Shown here: in pieces, positions 38,560-43,475 of the stretch
How positions within the stretch are numbered: position 1 is the stretch's first letter
Layout: every line of letters starts with the position of its first letter
Assembly (NCBI GenBank): GCA_902761825.1
Contig: CACWLY010000012.1
Coordinates: 41,933 to 85,407 of the forward strand
Length of the DNA: 43,475 bases
Reading direction: 5' to 3'
DNA from: an uncultured Eubacteriales bacterium
GTDB taxonomy: Bacteria; Bacillota; Clostridia; Christensenellales; Aristaeellaceae
Notes under the pieces: generated by a model
Databases searched by the model: none
What the model was told of the DNA's origin: nothing
The model's input: only the letters and a program-made list of their open reading frames with translations
Translations under genes and position numbers: made by a program

Positions 38560-39570
38560 TTACATGGTCGCTTCCTGCGGATAGTCCGCGTTCTGCTGGT
38601 CGGGGGAATAGCCTTGGGCGGGGTCCTGCGCCGCGTAAGCCGCCTGCGGCTGCTGATAAGCGGGCTGCTGCGGGGCGGAATACTGCGGCTGCTGCGGGGC
38701 GGCATAAGCGGGCCGCGCGCTGAAGGCCGTCTGCGGCGCGGCGTAAACGTTCTGGAACGTCGGCTGCGCGGCGCGCGGACGCTGGGGAGCGCGGGACTGC
38801 TGGTTCATCTGGGTCGTGGTCTGATCGGTCAGCACCTGCATGTTCGCGGGAGCGAGGAAGTACACGCCCACGCGGGAAGAGGTGCGGGTCATCGTGCAGC
38901 CCAGCGAGAAGCACGCGCCGTTGAGCGTATCCACATAGCGGCGCACTTCGGCCTGGTCGGCGATGCTGTCGATCACGGCGATCACGCAGTCGCCCGAACG
39001 CAGGATGCCGATCGCGCTGCGGCAGTCGCCGATGTTGCGCACGTTGATCACGCAGGCCGAGGGCTTTTTCTGCTCGGAAGCGGGCGCGGCCTGCTGCGGG
39101 GCGGCGGATTGCTGCGGCTGCTGAGGCTGCTGCTGCGCCGCCGCGCCGGGGAAGGGCACCACGTTCTCCCGCGTCTGGATATGCTGCGCGGTGCGGCGGT
39201 TGCGGGGAGGCACGTACGCCTGGTTCACCGTCTGCTGCTGAAAGCCGTATTCCTGCTGCTGCGGCTGCTGGTAATCAGGCTGATACTGCGGCTGCTGATA
39301 CGTCTGCTGCGGCTGCTGATAGGCCTGCTGCTGCGGCTGGTATCCCTGCTGCCGGAAGGGCTGCTGATAGCCCTGCTGCGGGTTAAAATAGCCGTTTTGC
39401 GGCTGCTGATAGCTGTTCTGCTGGGAAGCGTAATCGGCCGCAGCGGGGGCCGCGCTCTGCTGCGCGTAATACTCGCCGCCGGACGTTTCCTCTTCGCGGG
39501 CTCCGTTGAAAAACCTGTTGTTGGGGCCGAAAAAGTACTTGAGGCCTTTGGTCAGATTGCGAAAAGCCAT
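38560..39570 (-). CDS. sepF: SepF with long Gln/Pro/Tyr-rich low-complexity flanks
   Basis: 336 residues against a usual 140-200. The N-terminal membrane-targeting amphipathic helix is present (MAFRNLTKGLKYFFG). The SepF core (about 171-246) reads VINVRNIGDCRSAIGILRSG, ADQAEVRRYVDTLNGACFSL and GVYFLAPANMQV. SepF anchors FtsZ to the membrane. Residues about 35-165 and 252-336 consist of QQPQ, YQQPQ and QAYQQ units, a prion-like composition not part of the typical family. GGAGG precedes ATG and a strong promoter lies at 39634-39662. Confidence 0.9.
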   Translation of the reverse strand: MAFRNLTKGLKYFFGPNNRFFNGAREEETSGGEYYAQQSAAPAAADYASQQNSYQQPQNGYFNPQQGYQQPFRQQGYQPQQQAYQQPQQTYQQPQYQPDYQQPQQQEYGFQQQTVNQAYVPPRNRRTAQHIQTRENVVPFPGAAAQQQPQQPQQSAAPQQAAPASEQKKPSACVINVRNIGDCRSAIGILRSGDCVIAVIDSIADQAEVRRYVDTLNGACFSLGCTMTRTSSRVGVYFLAPANMQVLTDQTTTQMNQQSRAPQRPRAAQPTFQNVYAAPQTAFSARPAYAAPQQPQYSAPQQPAYQQPQAAYAAQDPAQGYSPDQQNADYPQEATM

Positions 39571-39633
39571 GCCATCCTCCAGTCAACGGGCAAAGGCGAA
39601 CTTCACCCAATACAATCCTTAATATTCTTAGTT

Positions 39634-39662
39634 ATTATATACAAAGTATGATGGAATTGCAA
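39634..39662 (-). promoter_or_regulatory. Promoter of sepF-divIVA
   Basis: Minus strand TTGCAA (39662-39657), 17 bases, TATAAT (39639-39634). It stands 64 bases before the sepF start. Confidence 0.85.
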
Positions 39663-39800
39663 CAGAAAAATCACAAAATCGCGCGTTTGCCGCTTAAAAC
39701 AGTATCCATTGTCCCAAAGAAAAATGATATAGCAGGGAAAGAAATAAACTCCGGGAAAGCATGAAAGGGCCCGCAGGCCCGTTCATTTTCAATCCGCAGG

Positions 39801-39866
39801 GGCCGTAGCGCCCGAAAAATAGTCCAGTGGACTGTTTTTAGCGAAGGCCGGGCGGCAGCCCAAAGC
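39801..39866. repeat. GC-rich hairpin repeat, copy C
   Basis: TAGCGCCCGAAAAAT, central hairpin AGTCC-AGT-GGACT, TTTTTAGCGAAG, then GGCCGGGCGGCAGCCC. The box order matches copies A, B and D. Confidence 0.6.
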
Positions 39867-39880
39867 GTGTACGTCACCGA

Positions 39881-39948
39881 GGGCCCGCAGCGCCCGGAAA
39901 ACAGTCCGGTGGACTATTTTTAGCGAGGGCGGGCTGGCAGGCCCCGGA
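39881..39948. repeat. GC-rich hairpin repeat, copy D
   Basis: CAGCGCCCGGAAAAC, central hairpin AGTCC-GGT-GGACT, ATTTTTAGCGAGGGCGGGC, then GGCAGGCCCCGGA. It is a near-tandem neighbour of copy C, about 80 bases apart. Confidence 0.65.
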
Positions 39949-40085
39949 TAAAAATTGAAGGAGGGAGCGCAGTCGACCGGATGAAATTTTCCTTCCTTGC
40001 GGTTTTTCCGCCCGGGAGCCCCCGCAGGGGCGAGAGGAAAAACCGTTTCCGCCGGGGGAAAATCTCCTTTTCCGCCGGCGGCCAA

Positions 40086-41576
40086 TCAGAACACTAATAC
40101 GGTTGAACCCTCGGAAAGGATGTTGTTGAGCAGCGGCACGATGTGCGCTTCGCGGGCGTCCTGGCTGATCACTTCCACGGGCAGGAAGTAATTGCCGTCA
40201 GGCTGCACCACCACAACGCCCAGCTGTCCGGCGTCGTCGGTCAGCGCGCCGGCGGGCACGGTCAGGCTGTAAATGCTTTCGGACAGCTGCACATGGCAGG
40301 AACGGATATAGAGCACGGGGGATACTTCGCTGTGAATGCTCAGGCGCAGCAGCAATTCGCCCTCCGAGCGGGTGATGGATTCCACCGTGGCGGACACGCG
40401 GGTGTTGTCGAAGCTCTCCAGCAGCAGCTCATAGGAAGCGCCGACCGTGGGCGTCCAGGAGGGATCGTCGCACAGCATCAGCACGGTGTAGCCGCCCTGA
40501 CGCACAATGCGGTATACGGGCACCTCGTTGCGGCCCAGTGGCGCGGTGTCGGGCAGTACGCCCCTGTACATCTGCCGCACCTGGGCGGGCGAGAAGTTCT
40601 CATAGGTATTGACGTTCAGCACACGCTCAAAGCCGTCCGTATAAAAGCTCACGATGCCGGTATCGCCCGCCGCGAAGGGCTTGGTCCAGGTTTCGATGCG
40701 CTGCAGCTGCGTCTTTTCGTCGTCGTACAGGCGGTTCAGCTTCTGATCGTCGGCGTACTTCTGCTTGAGGTAATAGGAGCGCTCCTGAATATCGGTGGAG
40801 AGCAGCGATTCGTGGTTGATCAGGTTGCCGGCCTGCAATTGCACCATCTGCTGCGTTTCCAGCGCGCGCGCCAGCACGGCGGTGTTGAGACGCTTGAGCT
40901 GGCTGTCGGTCTCGATGTTGGTGGAGGCCAGCAGCGATTTCTGGTATTCCTTGATCTGCGTGCGGTAATTGTTCAGCGTGGTCCATTCCCTGGTGCTGAA
41001 GCCGCTGGTATACACGGTGCACACCTTTTCGCCCCGGCGCACCAGCGTGCCTTCGGTGGCGATGTAATCGATCTGGGAAATGCCCTCCTGGGTGTACATG
41101 ACCTCGTTGCGCACAAGCACGGCGTCGCCGGTGTAATTGGCGCCCAGCGTGCCCGCGCTGACCAGCGCGGTGCGCGTTTTATCCTTGCTGAACGTCTGCG
41201 AAATAGCCACTGCGCCCAGCACGATCACAAGAGCCGCGATGACCAGCCCGAGAAACACGTTGATCCGGTTGTAATTGTGCGTTCTCGGCGCGCGGTAAGG
41301 CTGCTGAGCCGTTTGGAAGGGCGCGGGCTCCTGGGGCAGATAGGCGTCCTGGGCGTATTCGTTGGGCTGCTGCGCGCTCTGGTAGGGCTGCTGCTCATAG
41401 GCGGGCTGCTGCGGCGCGTAGGGCGGCGGCATGTCCGGCCCCACCTGCTGCTGCACGGGCACCTGCGGCTGCGGCGTATAATAGGGCTGCTCCGGCTGCG
41501 GGGGAAAGGCCGGATTGACCGATGTGAATCCCTGCTGCTCGTAGGGATTGCCTTGATCATTGGTGGAATTCTGCAT
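40086..41576 (-). CDS. HlyD-like membrane adaptor of the division locus
   Basis: A 496-residue protein. The cytoplasmic N-terminus (1-97) is rich in Gln, Pro and Tyr (YAPQQPAYEQQPYQSAQQP). One membrane helix follows (about 104-128). The outer part has a barrel-sandwich region (GDAVLVRNEVMYTQEGISQI), a long coiled coil (about 205-290), and returning beta domains up to ISQDAREAHIVPLLNNIL. The layout fits HlyD/RND adaptor proteins but with no transporter gene nearby. Similar genes sit beside yggS and sepF in many Clostridia; their role is unknown. TCGGAGG lies five bases before ATG. Confidence 0.75.
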   Translation of the reverse strand: MQNSTNDQGNPYEQQGFTSVNPAFPPQPEQPYYTPQPQVPVQQQVGPDMPPPYAPQQPAYEQQPYQSAQQPNEYAQDAYLPQEPAPFQTAQQPYRAPRTHNYNRINVFLGLVIAALVIVLGAVAISQTFSKDKTRTALVSAGTLGANYTGDAVLVRNEVMYTQEGISQIDYIATEGTLVRRGEKVCTVYTSGFSTREWTTLNNYRTQIKEYQKSLLASTNIETDSQLKRLNTAVLARALETQQMVQLQAGNLINHESLLSTDIQERSYYLKQKYADDQKLNRLYDDEKTQLQRIETWTKPFAAGDTGIVSFYTDGFERVLNVNTYENFSPAQVRQMYRGVLPDTAPLGRNEVPVYRIVRQGGYTVLMLCDDPSWTPTVGASYELLLESFDNTRVSATVESITRSEGELLLRLSIHSEVSPVLYIRSCHVQLSESIYSLTVPAGALTDDAGQLGVVVVQPDGNYFLPVEVISQDAREAHIVPLLNNILSEGSTVLVF

Positions 41577-41624
41577 AGTACCTCCGATAGGAGCGCGAGA
41601 TCGGAAAAAAGATAGCTTTAGCGG

Positions 41625-43220
41625 TCAGCGGGCCGCGCATACGGCCTCGGCGGCGCGCAGGCCGTCCACGGCGGCGCTCATGATGCCGCCCGCGTAGCCC
41701 GCGCCTTCCCCGGCGGGATAGACGCCCGCGATGTTGCATTCCAGGGTATCGCCGCGGGGAATGCGCACCGGGCTGGAGGAACGGGCCTCGATGCCGGTCA
41801 GCACCGCGTCGGGATGATCAAAGCCGACGAGACGTCTGCCCAGCAGCGGAATAGCCGCCCGCAGCCCGCGCAGCGCGAAGTCCGGCAGCACGTCGTTCAG
41901 GTCGCACAGTGTCACCCCCGGCCGATAGGTGGGCGTCACGTCGCCCAGGCGGGTCGAAGCGCGGCAGCGCAGAAAATCCTCGGATCGCTGTACGGGCGCG
42001 TAATAATTGCGTCCCCCGGCGATAAAAGCACGCTGCTCCCATTGGCGCTGCATCAGCATGCCGCTCAGGGGATGCGCGGAAGGAAAATCATCGGTTCGCA
42101 CGTCCACCAGCAGCGCGGCGTTGGCGTTTTCGCCGTCCCGGGCATACGCGCTCATGCCGTTGGTGCATACGCCGCCTTTTTCGCTGGCCGCGGCGATCAC
42201 CTGCCCGCCGGGACACATGCAGAAGCTGTACGCGCCGCGGCCGTCGGGCAGCTTGCAGTTCAGCTTGTATTCCGCAGCGCCGAGCGCCGGATGATCGGCG
42301 AAAGCGCCGTACTGCGAGCGGTTGATCATCTGCTGCCTGTGCTCGATGCGCACGCCGACCGAAAACGGTTTTTGCTCCATATGGATCCCGCTGTCGTGCA
42401 GCATGGCGAAGGTGTCGCGCGCGCTGTGGCCGATGGCCAGGATCAGCTGGCGCGCGGGGATCTCGGTTTCCTCGCCGCCGCGCAGGCAGCGGACGGCGCA
42501 GAGCGCGTTATCGCGGAGAACAAGGCCGGTCAGCTGGGATTGGAACAGCACCTGCCCGCCCAGCGAAACGACCTCTTCCCGGATCGCGGAAACGACCTGC
42601 GGCAGATGATCGGTGCCGACGTGCGGATGGGCCAGATAAAGGATGCTGTCCGGCGCGCCGTGGGCATGCATGATCTCCAGTACCTGACGGCAGCGGGGAT
42701 CCTTGATGCCCGTGGTCAGTTTGCCGTCGGAAAAAGCGCCCGCGCCGCCCTCGCCGAACTGCACGTTGCTGTCCTCCCGCAGGGGCGCGCCGTCAAAAAA
42801 TGCGTTCACCGTGCGCGAACGGTCTTCCACGCGCTCGCCGCGCTCCAGACAGATCGGTTTCAGCCCGGCGCGCGCGAGATACAGCGCGGCAAACAGTCCG
42901 CAGGGGCCCATGCCGACCACGATCGGCGCGGGATCGCGCGCCGGGAGGCGGATGGGGGAAAAGAAAACGGGATCGGGCACGGCAGCGGCGATGCCGGGCT
43001 TCAGACGGGAAAGAAAAGCCTGTTCATCGGATTTCAGGGAGATATCGATGGAAAAAACGAAATGCACGTCGCCCTTGTCGCGGGCGTCCACGCTGCGCTT
43101 CGATATATGCCATTCGCGGATCTGGTCCGGCGACAGACGCAGCTTTTTCAGCGCCAGATTACAGGCGGCCTGATCGGCCCTTTCCTGCAGCGGCACGTGA
43201 ATGTTGGCGACGCGCAGCAT
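41625..43220 (-). CDS. FAD-dependent oxidoreductase (COG2509 type)
   Basis: 531 residues. An N-terminal RNA-binding-like small domain (about 1-90: KKLRLSPDQIREWHISKRSV) precedes the FAD-binding Rossmann motif VVGMGPCGLFAALYLARAG and the characteristic NVQFGEGGAGAFSDGKL and GIKDPRCRQVLE. A C-terminal return to FAD binding is GVYPAGEGAGYAGGIMSAA. The family is widespread and uncharacterised. The substrate is unknown. GGGAGG precedes ATG, and a promoter lies at 43251-43279. The HlyD-like gene follows after 48 bases. Confidence 0.9.
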   Translation of the reverse strand: MLRVANIHVPLQERADQAACNLALKKLRLSPDQIREWHISKRSVDARDKGDVHFVFSIDISLKSDEQAFLSRLKPGIAAAVPDPVFFSPIRLPARDPAPIVVGMGPCGLFAALYLARAGLKPICLERGERVEDRSRTVNAFFDGAPLREDSNVQFGEGGAGAFSDGKLTTGIKDPRCRQVLEIMHAHGAPDSILYLAHPHVGTDHLPQVVSAIREEVVSLGGQVLFQSQLTGLVLRDNALCAVRCLRGGEETEIPARQLILAIGHSARDTFAMLHDSGIHMEQKPFSVGVRIEHRQQMINRSQYGAFADHPALGAAEYKLNCKLPDGRGAYSFCMCPGGQVIAAASEKGGVCTNGMSAYARDGENANAALLVDVRTDDFPSAHPLSGMLMQRQWEQRAFIAGGRNYYAPVQRSEDFLRCRASTRLGDVTPTYRPGVTLCDLNDVLPDFALRGLRAAIPLLGRRLVGFDHPDAVLTGIEARSSSPVRIPRGDTLECNIAGVYPAGEGAGYAGGIMSAAVDGLRAAEAVCAAR

Positions 43221-43250
43221 GGTACACCTCCCTTTGATTCCTGAATATGT

Positions 43251-43279
43251 ATCATATCATATTTTTGTCGTTTTGTCAT
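43251..43279 (-). promoter_or_regulatory. Promoter of the FAD oxidoreductase gene
   Basis: Minus strand ATGACA (43279-43274), 17 bases, TATGAT (43256-43251), 30 bases before the start codon. Confidence 0.75.
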
Positions 43280-43475
43280 CTTTCTATGTATGGCAAAAGG
43301 TCGGTGCGAAAGCGTGAAACCGGGAAAGGCAAATATTTCTGCTCCCGTAATGTATGATCAGATACGATTTGCGTTTTAAGAGCCATGATGTGAATGGTCA
43401 AATAAGACAAGAAGCACTGTTTTTCCGCGAAACAAGGAGGAAAAACGCGCTTTCTTTGGGAAAAGAAAGCTGAGC
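43280..43475. other. Terminal intergenic stretch
   Basis: No gene was found. AAGGAGGAAAAA (from about 43434) resembles a ribosome binding site, but no start codon follows before the window ends. CTTTCTTT...AAAGAAAG (43450-43470) forms a weak hairpin. Confidence 0.4.

Larger units (their letters stand above)
39663..40085. repeat. Gene-free repeat region between the HlyD-like gene and sepF
   Basis: No gene is seen. It holds repeat copies C and D and two further hairpins: CGGTTTTTCC/GGAAAAACCG with a GCCCC/GGGGC core (about 40000-40045), and CCGCCGG (40049-40055) with CCGGCGG (40075-40081) enclosing GGAAAA/TTTTCC. These hairpins follow the HlyD-like stop codon and may end that transcript, although a T-run appears only after a spacer. 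Confidence 0.6.

Noticed and set aside
1-43475. CRISPR arrays, T-box leaders, tRNA or rRNA genes, transposases, toxin-antitoxin pairs
   Set aside because: Looked for by eye on both strands. No regularly spaced repeats, T-box core, tRNA cloverleaf or transposase motif was found.

Overview
The window reads as chromosomal DNA of a GC-rich, gut-type anaerobic Firmicute of the class Clostridia. This is inferred from gene content: a sodium-pumping oxaloacetate decarboxylase with a free biotin carrier, a SpoIIIE-type FtsK, SepF and DivIVA, the rpsO-pnp-M16 peptidase-dUTPase order, DUF4317 and ECF transporter parts. A Christensenellales-like lineage would fit the GC-rich codon use and the many hairpin repeats, but no rRNA is present and the taxonomy is a guess. 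No phage, insertion sequence with a transposase, CRISPR array, tRNA or rRNA is visible.

Layout. 228-3593 (-): four-gene Na+ pump operon (gamma, biotin carrier, beta, alpha) behind a structured leader. 4046-6733 (+): a lone GH2 glycosidase with its own promoter and terminator. 6816-7263: repeat-rich gap with a truncated MITE-like element and several hairpins. 7264-17946 (-): one long run, read from high to low coordinate, of DUF4317 protein, GH27 alpha-galactosidase, RecD2 helicase, ComF, a zinc-ribbon/Ltp-repeat membrane protein, a degenerate M28 peptidase, a DUF3298-like secreted protein and FtsK. 18117-21633 (+): an amino-acid ABC importer whose binding protein resembles the cysteine-binding CjaA family. 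It is arranged as two transcription units, each with a consensus promoter, a short leader ORF containing adjacent Cys codons, and an intrinsic terminator before the first structural gene. 21982-23004 (-): zinc-ribbon membrane protein. 23256-29167 (+): rpsO, pnp, M16 peptidase, dUTPase, TPR protein, DUF4037 protein. 29183-34105 (-): secreted 5'-nucleotidase C-terminal-domain protein, MoxR ATPase, DUF58 protein, SBP-like lipoprotein, ECF S component, the last four linked by 4-base ATGA overlaps. 34306-37801 (-): FHA protein, FtsW/RodA and a class B PBP, also joined by ATGA overlaps. Its ribosome binding site touches a complete 162-bp MITE-like element (37819-37980). 38059-43220 (-): FAD oxidoreductase, HlyD-like adaptor, SepF and DivIVA, a cell-division neighbourhood.

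The most interesting item is the predicted cysteine-responsive control of the ABC importer: two separate Cys-codon leader/terminator modules (18117-18301 and 20440-20654), a third small ORF with a Cys-Cys pair (20684-20764), and a binding protein with no cysteine at all, not even a lipobox cysteine. Second are two repeat families: a MITE-like element with 12-bp perfect terminal inverted repeats, and a four-copy GC-rich repeat whose central hairpin changes sequence but keeps its pairing. Third are Q/P/Y-rich low-complexity tails shared by SepF and the HlyD-like protein of the division locus.
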